From: AWTP1-13 sp035762425
Lineage (GTDB): Bacteria; Pseudomonadota; Alphaproteobacteria; Rhizobiales; Hyphomicrobiaceae
Reading direction: 5' to 3'
Assembly: GCA_035762425.1 (NCBI GenBank)
Contig: DASTOW010000140.1
Location: 1 to 33,323 of the forward strand
DNA length: 33,323 nucleotides
Under the pieces are notes generated by a model. That model was given only the letters and a program-made list of their open reading frames with translations, made no database searches and was not told the DNA's origin. This document shows positions 1 through 7,753 of the stretch, one piece after another. The position numbers and the translations under genes are program-made. Positions within the stretch are counted from its first letter, which is position 1, and every line of letters starts with the position of its first letter.

Positions 1-486
1 GATCAGCATCTGCGCCAGCGCCACGCGCCGACGCATGCCGCCCGACAGCTGATGCGGATAGGCGTTTTCCTTGCCCGCCAGGCCGACGCGCCGTAGCCAG
101 TCCCGGGCCGAGGCGTGACGCTGCTTGTCGGCGACACCGCGGATCTCGAGGCCCGCTGCCACATTCTGCAAGGCGGTGCGCCACGGCATGATGGCATCGG
201 CCTGGAACAGGTAGCCGGCAGTCGAGTTGAGCCCCGCAAGCGGCTTGCCGAACACCCTGACGTTGCCGGCGGTCGGCGCCAACAGACCGGCAGCGATATT
301 GAGGATGGTCGACTTGCCGCATCCGGTCGGACCGACGATCGACAGGAACTCGCCATCCGCGACGGACAAGGTCACGTCGCGGATCGCCGTGTAGCTTTCC
401 TCCGTCGAGCCCGTTACAGGGAACGTGCACTCCACCGCATCGAGCGCGACGGCGGGCACGGCCAGGGAGCGCTGCACCAGGTTCAC
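1..486 (-). CDS. ABC transporter ATP-binding protein, nitrate/sulfonate/taurine (SsuB/TauB) type, 3' end outside window
   Basis: Cytoplasmic ATPase that would power an importer of the nitrate/sulfonate/taurine class. The 162 visible codons hold a Walker A motif GPTGCGKST (residues 52-60), a Q-loop in YLFQADAIMPWR (about 92-103) and the ABC signature LSGGMRRR (147-154). The sequence AIMPW after the Q-loop and a GGM-type signature are typical of SsuB/TauB proteins rather than sugar or iron ATPases. Walker B and the C-terminus lie beyond the window edge. The chosen start is GTG at 486, whose codon overlaps the TGA stop of the upstream binding-protein gene (GTGA at 483-486), implying translational coupling; no other start fits as well. 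The substrate is not determined by the sequence. The permease is not visible and presumably lies beyond the left edge. Confidence 0.9.
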   Translation of the reverse strand, partial: MNLVQRSLAVPAVALDAVECTFPVTGSTEESYTAIRDVTLSVADGEFLSIVGPTGCGKSTILNIAAGLLAPTAGNVRVFGKPLAGLNSTAGYLFQADAIMPWRTALQNVAAGLEIRGVADKQRHASARDWLRRVGLAGKENAYPHQLSGGMRRRVALAQMLI

Positions 487-1526
487 GGGTATTTCTGGCG
501 CGCGCGCTGGGTGAACTGATTGTCGAACGTCTTGGACAGATCGATCTTGGCCGTCTTCAGGTCGGGCTCAAAGATGGCGATGGTGTCCAGCACGCGTTTG
601 GCATCCTCGACCTTGCCGATGCCGTCCCACTGGAAGCTGCTGAGGTTCTTGGTCAGCGCGGCCTTGTAGACGGCGGGATTGGCTTTCGAGTAGTCGGCCG
701 GCATGGCCGCCGTGATCTCGTCGGGCGTCGCCTTTTCCAGATACTTCATGGCGCGCACCAAGGCGTTGGTCATGGCCTGCACGGTGTTGGGGTTGTCCTT
801 TACCCAGGCCGCCTTGGCGTACAGGCTGTTGACCAGGTAGTTGCCGCCATACACGTCCTTCATGCCTTCCGGCGAACGGCCGTCGACCAGCACGACGACG
901 TCGCCGCCGGCCTCCAGCTCCGAGATGTTGGGGTCGAGGTTGACCAGCGCATCGAGTTCGCCGCCCTTGCGGATGGCAGCCACCGCGCCGGGACCGTTGC
1001 CGACCGCGATGTATTTGGCGTCCTCGATCTTCATGCCGGCCTTCTCGAGCAGGCGGGCAATGAAGATGTGTGTGGCGCTGCCGGGGCTAGAGATGCCGAT
1101 CGTCTTGCCCTTCAGGTCGGCAACCCTTTTGATCTCGCCGGCCTTCGACTTGGGAATGACGAGCACATTGCCGCCGTAGCGCGCGAAGATCGAGAAGGCG
1201 ACGAGTTCCACACCCTTGGGCTGCATGCGCACGGTGTGCTCGAACGAGCCTTGCGTGACGTCCGCCGACCCGCCGATCATCGCCTGCAGCGCCTTGGCGC
1301 CACTGCCGAAGTCGACCGACTCTATGTCCAGTCCCTCGTCCTTGAAGAAGCCCTTGTGCAGGGCAACGGCATAGGCCAGCTTGTCGACTTGGCCGGTCAC
1401 GCCGCCGACAGCGATGGTGACCTTCTTCTTTTCCAGCTGTTGGGCTGATGCCGCAAGCGTGGTGGCGGCCAGCGCCGCACACAAGATGGAGCACAGCGCC
1501 AGTGCGCGCCTGATGTTGGTTGGCAT
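483..1526 (-). CDS. ABC transporter substrate-binding protein, NMT1/TauA-like
   Basis: Periplasmic binding protein of about 347 residues that would deliver a small ligand to the importer whose ATPase follows. An N-terminal Sec signal peptide (MPTNIRRALALC followed by an alanine-rich hydrophobic stretch ending ASAQQ) precedes a type 2 periplasmic-binding fold with NMT1/SsuA-like landmarks: HKGFFKDEGLDIE, DFGSGAKALQAMIGGSADV, and DLKGKTIGISSPGSATH. A longer reading frame begins at 1616, but ATG at 1526 is preferred because a GGGAG ribosome site sits just upstream and the signal peptide begins there. It overlaps the ATPase gene by 4 bp. TauA/NMT1-family ligands include sulfonates, nitrate, aromatics and pyrimidine precursors, so the ligand cannot be stated. 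The gene is divergent from a beta-hydroxyacid dehydrogenase. Confidence 0.9.
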   Translation of the reverse strand: MPTNIRRALALCSILCAALAATTLAASAQQLEKKKVTIAVGGVTGQVDKLAYAVALHKGFFKDEGLDIESVDFGSGAKALQAMIGGSADVTQGSFEHTVRMQPKGVELVAFSIFARYGGNVLVIPKSKAGEIKRVADLKGKTIGISSPGSATHIFIARLLEKAGMKIEDAKYIAVGNGPGAVAAIRKGGELDALVNLDPNISELEAGGDVVVLVDGRSPEGMKDVYGGNYLVNSLYAKAAWVKDNPNTVQAMTNALVRAMKYLEKATPDEITAAMPADYSKANPAVYKAALTKNLSSFQWDGIGKVEDAKRVLDTIAIFEPDLKTAKIDLSKTFDNQFTQRARQKYP

Positions 1527-1546
1527 CGTTTCACTCCCAGCTGCCC

Positions 1547-1558
1547 GGAAGCGCTTCC
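1547..1558. promoter_or_regulatory. Perfect 12-bp palindrome in divergent promoter region (possible operator)
   Basis: GGAAGCGCTTCC is self-complementary with a central CG, the general form of LacI-family operators. It lies 20 bp upstream of the binding-protein start codon, between the two divergent genes. Assignment as an operator is inference; no regulator gene is visible. Confidence 0.3.
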
Positions 1559-1591
1559 AGGCGTAGCATTGATTTTTCAGCCGCGTTATCC

Positions 1592-1616
1592 GACAATACC
1601 GGAATGACATTGTCAA
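1592..1616. promoter_or_regulatory. Second palindromic site with embedded TTGACA -35-like hexamer
   Basis: TGACATTGTCA (1605-1615) is a perfect 11-bp palindrome. A further GACAAT half-site at 1592-1597 pairs with ATTGTC at 1609-1614. On the minus strand the palindrome contains TTGACA (1616-1611), a consensus -35 element facing the binding-protein gene; no convincing -10 was found at 17 bp. A regulator bound here would cover the promoter. Confidence 0.3.
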
Positions 1617-1682
1617 TGTGAAAACACTTCACACCCTGCCGCAGTGCGATGGCAAACTCGGCATGTCTGGGAGGCTCAGCGC

Positions 1683-2627
1683 GTGTTTCGCACAGCCATT
1701 GCCGCGACCCCCGGCCCAGCCTCTCCTGTTGGCCTGATCGGCTGCGGCCGCATGGGACGCCCCATGCTCGAGCACATTCTGGCCGGCGGCTTTCACGGCG
1801 TGGTGTTCGACACCCGCGCAACGGCGGCGGAGGGGCTCGGCAATGTGCGCGTCGCCGGGTCGGCGCGCGAGGTGGCCGATGCCTGCACGATCGTGCTCGG
1901 GTGCGTGCCGACCATGGCGGCTTTCGACGCCGCAGTGCTGGGGGCGGGTGGGATCGTCGAAGGCCGCACAGTCGCGGTCTACGTCCATCTCGGCACAACC
2001 GGCCTGCGTCACGTCCGGCAGCTGGCCACCAGGCTCGGCGCCGCGGGCATCTCGCTGGTCGACGCGCCGATGTCGGGCGGCGTCGCGCGCGCCGTGGCAG
2101 GCAAGCTCGCCAGCATGGCGGCGGGCGCGCGACCGGCGCTGCAGGCCGCCCGCCCGGTGATCGAGCGCTACAGCGCCTCGATCGTCGATCTCGGCCCCGA
2201 GCCGGGCGCCGCCCAGGCGGTCAAGCTCGTCAACAACATGCTGTCCGCGGCCAATCTGGCGCTGGCGGTCGAAGGCCTGCTCGCCGGCGTGAAGGCCGGC
2301 ATCGGCCCCGGCGCGCTCGTCGAGCTGCTGCGGCGCGGCACCGGCAACAGCGACGCGCTGAGCACAAAGGTGGTCGGCCACGTGCTGCCGCGCAGCTTCG
2401 ACTGGGGCGGCTCGCTTGAGGTGATCGCCAAGGACATGGCGGCCTGGCGCGAGATGGCCGACAGCCTCGATCTGCAGTGCCCGCTCAGCCGCAAGGTGCA
2501 CGACACCTATATGACGGCGATCGCCCAACTGGGCACGCAGGCCGACATGACCGACATCGCCCGCTATCTCGAAAACATCGAGGGCGTCACCATCCCGGCG
2601 ACCCGCATCACCGGCGCACAGCCGTAG
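1683..2627 (+). CDS. NAD(P)-dependent beta-hydroxyacid dehydrogenase (3-hydroxyisobutyrate dehydrogenase family)
   Basis: Cytoplasmic oxidoreductase of about 314 residues that would interconvert a beta-hydroxy acid and its semialdehyde or keto form with NAD(P). Visible landmarks are the N-terminal Rossmann motif GLIGCGRMG (17-25), the substrate-binding motif DAPMSGG (127-133) and the catalytic lysine in KLVNNML (K181). Length fits the family, which includes MmsB, GarR and tartronate semialdehyde reductase; the sequence does not separate these. An in-frame ATG lies at 1644, but GTG at 1683 is preferred because GGGAGG sits 8 nt upstream of it and the extra N-terminal residues are not family-like. 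It is divergent from the TauA-like importer genes and may act on the imported compound or a breakdown product; that link is inference. Confidence 0.88.
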   Translation: MFRTAIAATPGPASPVGLIGCGRMGRPMLEHILAGGFHGVVFDTRATAAEGLGNVRVAGSAREVADACTIVLGCVPTMAAFDAAVLGAGGIVEGRTVAVYVHLGTTGLRHVRQLATRLGAAGISLVDAPMSGGVARAVAGKLASMAAGARPALQAARPVIERYSASIVDLGPEPGAAQAVKLVNNMLSAANLALAVEGLLAGVKAGIGPGALVELLRRGTGNSDALSTKVVGHVLPRSFDWGGSLEVIAKDMAAWREMADSLDLQCPLSRKVHDTYMTAIAQLGTQADMTDIARYLENIEGVTIPATRITGAQP

Positions 2628-3019
2628 ACTTCCGCACGCGCGACTGGGCCCATCTCAGCCACGTGCAGGCGCATCGCGGCGGCAGCACTCCGTGCGGGCG
2701 GAGCGGCACTCGCAGCTGTTTGCTGCCCCACACGCAGCGCTCGGTAGCAATGGCGCCCGGCGCGGTCGTGCCTGGAGAAGGCTGCGCTACGCCCAGCTTG
2801 GGTCGAGCGGACGATGGAAAGTTGGGAAGATGAGCGGCTGATGCGCAAGCGCAGCAAGGGGATGCCGGCTTGGCGCTGCTGATCTGCTCAAGCCAACAAG
2901 CTCGACCATGCACTGTGCAAAGCACCCTGATAAGCAGGTCCACGTGCACCGAGCCGCAGAATAGCCAGCCCTACAGAGTGCTGCGCTTGGCCGGTTGGTG
3001 CCCCAGGCCAGGCACGCGT
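2628..3019. other. Intergenic region between convergent genes, no gene recognised
   Basis: Three minus-strand open frames here (2564-2857, 2608-2949, 2787-3023) overlap one another in different frames, are rich in Cys, Arg and Ser and resemble no family I know. A nested inverted repeat is present: GGCAGCA (2681-2687) with TGCTGCC (2721-2727) outside, and CTCCG (2688-2692) with CGGAG (2699-2703) inside. It could end transcription from either side but lacks a T-tract. It may be decayed sequence. Confidence 0.5.
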
Positions 3020-4135
3020 TCATCCTGACGCCTCAAGCAGCGCGCACCGCTCGGGAGGCGCATGCAGAAACGCGGCCTCGCCGCCAATATTGAGTGGAGC
3101 GCCAATCCGGCGGATCACCAGCTCCTGCGCGCCCCACAGGACGTGCACTTGCATGACGTCACCCAGAAACACCGACCGCATGATCTGCACCGGCCAGACG
3201 TTGACCTCGCCGGCCGGCCGCTCCGCCGCTAGGGAGAGGTGCACCGTGCGGATGGAAATGGTTCCCGCCTGCTCAACCCGCCGACCGTGGGTCACACCAT
3301 GCACCACCAGGCCATCCTTGGTTCGGATCGCAACAGTGCCCCGATCAGCGTCGCTTGCCACGACGTCGCCGGAGACGAGGTTGGCCGAGCCGACGAAGTC
3401 GGCCACAAAGGCGGTCCTCGGCAAATCGTAGATCTCGGCCGGCGTGCCGCTCTGCTCGACAGCGCCCGCCCGCATCACGACGACGCGGTCGGACATCGCC
3501 AGTGCTTCCTCGAGGTCGTGCGTGACGTAGAGCGACGTGACGCCGAGCCGGCGCTGCAGCTCGCGCAGCTCGATCCGCATTTCCGATCGGAGCTTGGCAT
3601 CTAGATTCGACAACGGCTCGTCGAACAGGATCACCGACGGCGAGAACGCGACCGCGCGCGCCAGCGCAACGCGCTGCTGCTGTCCACCCGACAAAGCCGA
3701 AGCATTGCGGCCGGCATACTGGCCCATCTTCACCAGATCGAGGGCGTGCCGCACCTTGTCGGCCAGTGCCGCTCCCCCGTGCTTGCGCACCCTGAGCCCG
3801 TAGGCGACGTTCTCGAATACCGTCATATGCGGCCAAATGGCATAGGACTGAAATACCATCGACATGCCGCGCTGCTCGGTTCTCACATTGACGCCGGCCC
3901 TATTGTCGTAGACCGTTTGGCCGCCGATCCGGATTGCACCCGAGGTTGGCGTCTCTAGTCCTGCTACCGCGCGCAGCGTCGAGGTCTTGCCGCAGCCGGA
4001 CGGACCGAGCAGGGTCAGCTGCTCGCCGCCCGCGGCGATGAAGCTGACATTCTCAACCGCCGTGACGCCACCGTAGCGAATGCAAAGGTTCTCAACCTCG
4101 ATGGCCGGCGCTGGGTTGGACATGGTGGTCGTCAT
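3020..4135 (-). CDS. ABC transporter ATP-binding protein, Fe(III)/spermidine (FbpC/PotA) type
   Basis: ATPase subunit of the importer encoded by the three-gene run 6973-3020. In the 371-residue product the Walker A motif GPSGCGKTS is at 44-52, the signature LSGGQQQR at 148-155, Walker B VILFDE at 168-173 and the switch histidine at 206 (YVTHD). The remaining C-terminal region fits a TOBE-type regulatory domain, usual in this class. The open frame extends upstream to 4444, but ATG at 4135 overlaps the permease stop codon (ATGA, 4132-4135) and is immediately followed by family-like sequence; a second in-frame ATG at 4123 is possible. Homologues are often labelled iron or spermidine/putrescine transporters, but the ligand is set by the binding protein and remains unknown here. 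Confidence 0.9.
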   Translation of the reverse strand: MTTTMSNPAPAIEVENLCIRYGGVTAVENVSFIAAGGEQLTLLGPSGCGKTSTLRAVAGLETPTSGAIRIGGQTVYDNRAGVNVRTEQRGMSMVFQSYAIWPHMTVFENVAYGLRVRKHGGAALADKVRHALDLVKMGQYAGRNASALSGGQQQRVALARAVAFSPSVILFDEPLSNLDAKLRSEMRIELRELQRRLGVTSLYVTHDLEEALAMSDRVVVMRAGAVEQSGTPAEIYDLPRTAFVADFVGSANLVSGDVVASDADRGTVAIRTKDGLVVHGVTHGRRVEQAGTISIRTVHLSLAAERPAGEVNVWPVQIMRSVFLGDVMQVHVLWGAQELVIRRIGAPLNIGGEAAFLHAPPERCALLEASG

Positions 4136-5871
4136 GGCGCCGATACTGCGCGCTGCGCCAAGCGGCGCGTGAACAGTCCGAACACGACCATCGTGGCCGT
4201 TATGACCACGGTCTGGATAAGCGCCATCGCCGCGGTCAACTCCGAGCTCGACGAGAACCAGGCCTCCACGATCGCAGGTGTCATGACCTTGCTGTCGGGC
4301 CCCATCAGCAGAATGGACGCACCGAGCTCGCGCACGCTCGCCACGAAGATCAACAGCCAGGCCGCCAGCAGACCAGGCCGCAACAGCGGCGCCGTGATGG
4401 TGCGCATGCGATACCACCAAGACGCCCCGCACACCTGCCCACACTCGTCGAGGCTCTTATCGAGTTGCAAGACGACGCCCGAGATGGTGCGCACTCCGAG
4501 CGGCATGAACACGGTTAGGTAGGCGATCAGCAACACCCAAAAGGTCCCATAGACCGGCAGAGGAAAAACCAGCCAGGCCCACATCATGCCGAACGCGAAC
4601 ACGATGCGCGGCACCGCCTGCGGGAACATGGCAAGATATTCGAGCACGCCACGCCCCGGCAGCCGGCTGCGCAAGATGATCCACGACAGCAATCCCGTCA
4701 TGATCACCCCGATGGTTGCCGTGACCATGGCCAGCATGATGCTGTTGAGCATGGCAGTGCGCACAGCGTTGATGGAAAACGCCTGCCGGAAGTGATCCAG
4801 CGTGAAATTGGAGGCCGCCGGAAAGGCCACCGCCAGCTTTTGCAGGGCTGCGAAGAGCAGCGTCGCCACCGGCAACGCCGCGGAGGCCAAAACGTAGAGG
4901 GCCACCACGGCAAACAGTACCCAGCGAAGCGGCCCCATATCCATGACGCGCGGCCGAAACGCCTTGCCGCTTACCGTCACGAAGCTGTTGCGCGATGTCA
5001 GCCAGCGGTACAGCCAAAGCATGGCGAACATCACGGCAAACAGCGAGGCTCCCATGGCCGCGGCCAGCGCAATGCGCGGCGGATACTGCGATACGAAATG
5101 ATAGATGGCCGTGGTGATCACATAGAAGCGCGCAGGCGTGCCGAGCACGAGCGCCACCGAGAACGAGCCCAACATCTCGGCAAACACGAAGATGGCCGCT
5201 CCCAGTACGCCCGGCGCCACCAGCGGCAGGGTAATCCGCCACATGGTTCGCCAACGGCTCCCCCCCATGACCGCGGAGGCCTCCTCCAGGGCCGGGTCCA
5301 TGGACTGCATGACTGCGCTGATCATGACGTAGGCGACCGATCCTTCAAACAACGCCATTACCCAGGCAATGCCCATCGGCGAGGTGATATCGATCAAGGC
5401 CTCCGTACCGAAGAACTTGCGCCACACTTGATTGATGAAGCCACTCTCCGGTGCCCCGAGCAGGCTCCAGGCAAGCGCGCCGAGCAGGGGCGTGACGTAG
5501 TAGGGCACGGTCATGAGCTGATCGAGCGTCCGCCGGAACGGCACGTTGGTGCGCGTCAGGATCCAGGCGCTGATGAACCCGAAGAGGAGCGCGAGCAGGG
5601 TGGCCGCACAGGTAACCACCAAGGTGTTCCATAGCACCGTCGGGTAATCGAGCAGCTTGGCGAAGTTGGCAACGCCGTAGGCTGTGGGTGGGCGCGTGTC
5701 GGGCAGCCCGACGTCGAGCGCGGCCTGAAACAGATAGTACATCGGATAAAGCACGAGCACGGCAACCATGGCGACGACCGTCGCCATGGCCATGGTCTCC
5801 ATCATGCGTATGCGCGCCCGGCCAGTGGCAAGCTCCAGGCGCGCATCCCTGCCCACCGCTGTCGACGCCAT
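4132..5871 (-). CDS. ABC transporter permease, fused two-domain (FbpB/AfuB/ThiP-like)
   Basis: Inner-membrane channel of about 579 residues with two permease domains in one chain, so that a homodimer partner is not needed. Each half has about six hydrophobic segments and one cytoplasmic EAA loop: EEASAVMGGSRWRTMWRITL in the first half and a second starting DECGQVCGASWWYRM near the C-terminus. The open frame continues upstream to 6288, but that part is a shadow of the binding-protein gene. ATG at 5871 lies 4 nt after the stop of that gene and opens MASTAVGRD ahead of the first membrane segment. The next gene overlaps it by 4 bp. Duplicated permeases of this form are typical of Fe(III), thiamine, phosphonate and hexose-phosphate importers. 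Confidence 0.9.
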   Translation of the reverse strand: MASTAVGRDARLELATGRARIRMMETMAMATVVAMVAVLVLYPMYYLFQAALDVGLPDTRPPTAYGVANFAKLLDYPTVLWNTLVVTCAATLLALLFGFISAWILTRTNVPFRRTLDQLMTVPYYVTPLLGALAWSLLGAPESGFINQVWRKFFGTEALIDITSPMGIAWVMALFEGSVAYVMISAVMQSMDPALEEASAVMGGSRWRTMWRITLPLVAPGVLGAAIFVFAEMLGSFSVALVLGTPARFYVITTAIYHFVSQYPPRIALAAAMGASLFAVMFAMLWLYRWLTSRNSFVTVSGKAFRPRVMDMGPLRWVLFAVVALYVLASAALPVATLLFAALQKLAVAFPAASNFTLDHFRQAFSINAVRTAMLNSIMLAMVTATIGVIMTGLLSWIILRSRLPGRGVLEYLAMFPQAVPRIVFAFGMMWAWLVFPLPVYGTFWVLLIAYLTVFMPLGVRTISGVVLQLDKSLDECGQVCGASWWYRMRTITAPLLRPGLLAAWLLIFVASVRELGASILLMGPDSKVMTPAIVEAWFSSSSELTAAMALIQTVVITATMVVFGLFTRRLAQRAVSAP

Positions 5872-5875
5872 CGCG

Positions 5876-6973
5876 TCACAGACCGAGCATGGCGTTCCAT
5901 TCCTTGTTGAAGGCGTCGCGCGAGGCGACGAATGCATCCATCTCCTTGGTCGGGGACAGCAGCTTGTAGTCGGCCAGACGCTTGCCGCCGGGCATCGGCG
6001 GCGCGTCCTTGCGCACGGAGCCGTAATATAGGTACGGGTTGGTCTGCTGGTGGTTCTGCCCGCGCGGCGACATCTGCCAGTCAATGAACAGACGTGCCGC
6101 CTCCGGGCTTGAACCGCGGTCGGCAACGCCGCACAACAGCGGGCTGGCGGGCAGGCCGTCGGCAGGCGCCACGAACTCCACCGGCGCGCCCTTGTCCTTG
6201 ACGAGCAGGTAGCCCGCGTACTCGGCCAGCACGCAGATGCGCTCGTCGCCCTTGGCCAGGCGCTCGAACTGCTGGGCGCGCGAATCAAATCCGCGCGGTT
6301 TCAGCTTGGCGAACTCGCCCCAGAACTTGTCGCCATAGAGCTTGCGCAGTTCATACCATTGCACGAATTGCATGCCCGAGTTGGACATCTTGACGTTGGC
6401 CCCATTGGCCCAGACCGGCTTGAGGATATCCTTCCATTCCTTCGGCGCGTCCTCGGGCTTGACCTTCTCCGTGTTGTAGGCAAGGCCGACAAATGTCACG
6501 CCGACCCAGAAGTAGTCACCGACCGGGTTGCTCAGATGCTCTGGCGCGTAAAACTCGCTCTGCGGAGAAACGTAGCGGGAATAGCCGCCGCGCTTTTGGA
6601 AATCAAGCGCGGTAGCCGGCTCCGAGAACTGGATCACGTCGGCACCGAACTTGTTGGCTGAGCGCTCGGCGATGGTCCGCGTGAACAGCGTGCTGTTCTG
6701 TGCACGGACATATTTGCCCTTGATTTTGGGAAAGTCCTTGTTGAAGGCGTCGAGTATGCCGGCAATGGCCGGCTCGCTGTCGTGGCTGTAGAAGGTGAAT
6801 TCCCCTTCCGCCTCGGCCTTGGCGATATCGGCCGCGGTGTTGAAGTCGTGCACCTTGGTCACTGGCCTGCCCTGCGCGGCGAGCCGGTCGCTTAAGAGCG
6901 CGCCGGCAACAGGCATGGCGGCCATTGCCAGGCCGCCTTTGAGTACGCGGCGGCGGGTCGTGGGCTCAAGCAT
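5876..6973 (-). CDS. Tat-exported extracellular solute-binding protein (Fe(III)/family 1 type)
   Basis: Binding protein of about 365 residues for the importer 6973-3020. The N-terminus reads TRRRVLKGG followed by a hydrophobic stretch ending near SDRLAAQG, a twin-arginine export signal, suggesting folding or cofactor acquisition before export. The mature part has family landmarks FTFYSHDSEPAIAGILDAF, LAYNTEKVKP and a C-terminal RGQNHQ segment, typical of COG1840-type proteins. AGGGAGA precedes the ATG at 6973. Downstream, the permease begins 4 nt after its stop. The upstream gap of 363 bp to the Rieske gene may hold a separate promoter or a small gene. COG1840 proteins bind ferric iron, but also phosphonates and sugar phosphates, so iron should not be assumed. 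Confidence 0.88.
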   Translation of the reverse strand: MLEPTTRRRVLKGGLAMAAMPVAGALLSDRLAAQGRPVTKVHDFNTAADIAKAEAEGEFTFYSHDSEPAIAGILDAFNKDFPKIKGKYVRAQNSTLFTRTIAERSANKFGADVIQFSEPATALDFQKRGGYSRYVSPQSEFYAPEHLSNPVGDYFWVGVTFVGLAYNTEKVKPEDAPKEWKDILKPVWANGANVKMSNSGMQFVQWYELRKLYGDKFWGEFAKLKPRGFDSRAQQFERLAKGDERICVLAEYAGYLLVKDKGAPVEFVAPADGLPASPLLCGVADRGSSPEAARLFIDWQMSPRGQNHQQTNPYLYYGSVRKDAPPMPGGKRLADYKLLSPTKEMDAFVASRDAFNKEWNAMLGL

Positions 6974-7217
6974 GGCATTTCTCCCTGATGTTGTTTGGTT
7001 TTTGCACTCTTGCTACGCAAGCGGCGCAATCGTCCGCCGTCTGCACTGGCCCTTTCCGATCCGTGGCAAAGTCGATGCCCGACCTCATGCAGCGGTTGGC
7101 TGGCCCGCCGTGGTTGTCCGTGTATTGCGTCGGTGGCCAGTAATGGTCCAGCTCGAATGTTAGTTTAGCTCCGGGCTCGACGCCATGGCCGACAAAGCAA
7201 CTGGCGAGGTCGGCCAT
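6966..7217 (-). CDS. Possible small hypothetical protein upstream of the binding-protein gene
   Basis: An 83-codon frame begins at ATG 7217, with GGGAG 8 nt upstream, and ends 8 bp inside the start of the binding-protein gene, an arrangement seen with coupled genes. The product contains DHYWPPTQYTDNHGG and four cysteines (including CAAC). It has no signal peptide and no family I recognise. Chance open frames are common at this GC content, so the ribosome site and position are the only support. If it is not a gene, 6974-7336 is an intergenic leader. Confidence 0.3.
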   Translation of the reverse strand: MADLASCFVGHGVEPGAKLTFELDHYWPPTQYTDNHGGPANRCMRSGIDFATDRKGPVQTADDCAACVARVQKPNNIREKCHA

Positions 7218-7336
7218 CCCACGATCTCCCGAGCCAGCGGCTGGTAGCCGAGCCAGGCATGCAACCACACGGCCTTGTCGTGCTGCGCGGCTCTTCAATC
7301 GCCGCACCAGACGCTAGCTCTTGCAGCATTCCTGAT

Positions 7337-7753
7337 CTATTTGGTCTGAATTACGACGTAGATGTCCTCGATCGTGACGGGGAAGGTTTCGGCCTCATAC
7401 GGGCCTTCGACCAGTGCGGCGCCTGGCTCGGCCGACACCGTGTAGTTCATCAGCCGTAACCGCTTGGGATCGCACCAGGACCGGCCCGTGCGCACATCGA
7501 ATTCCCAGCCATGCCATGGGCAGCGCAGGATCTCGCCGGGCCGTTGATAGACGTACGTGCCGGGCTCCGGCGACGACACCATGCCCGTCAGCGTGCCGCG
7601 CGACAAACTTCCGCCCTTGTGCGGGCACCTGTCGGACAGCGCGAACAGCTCGTCGTTGACGTTGAGCACGACAATAGCGCGTCCGGCAACGTGCACGAGC
7701 TTACGCGTGCCTGGCGGAATGTCGGACAGCTTGGCAACGACGTGCCTCGGCAT
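7337..7753 (-). CDS. Rieske [2Fe-2S] protein, stand-alone
   Basis: Small soluble iron-sulfur protein of about 138 residues. The cluster ligands are plain: CPH (C43, H45) and CPWH (C78, H81), followed by GWEFDVRTG as in Rieske ferredoxins and oxygenase N-domains. The 32 residues between the two boxes exceed the usual 15-17, so an extra loop is inserted. There is no oxygenase catalytic domain, so it would carry electrons or serve as a partner of a separate enzyme. The ATG at 7753 shares its A with the TGA stop of the preceding amidohydrolase (TGATG), so the two are almost certainly co-translated. An open frame continuing to 7903 is a shadow of that gene. The electron acceptor is not in the window. 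Confidence 0.9.
   Translation of the reverse strand: MPRHVVAKLSDIPPGTRKLVHVAGRAIVVLNVNDELFALSDRCPHKGGSLSRGTLTGMVSSPEPGTYVYQRPGEILRCPWHGWEFDVRTGRSWCDPKRLRLMNYTVSAEPGAALVEGPYEAETFPVTIEDIYVVIQTK

Noticed and set aside
2608..2949. Possible minus-strand small protein downstream of the dehydrogenase
   Set aside because: Overlaps two other equally plausible frames, has no convincing ribosome site and no family resemblance.
3020..6973. Calling the importer an iron(III) transporter
   Set aside because: Family members also carry phosphonates, sugar phosphates and polyamines; no iron-related genes or Fur-like site were seen nearby.
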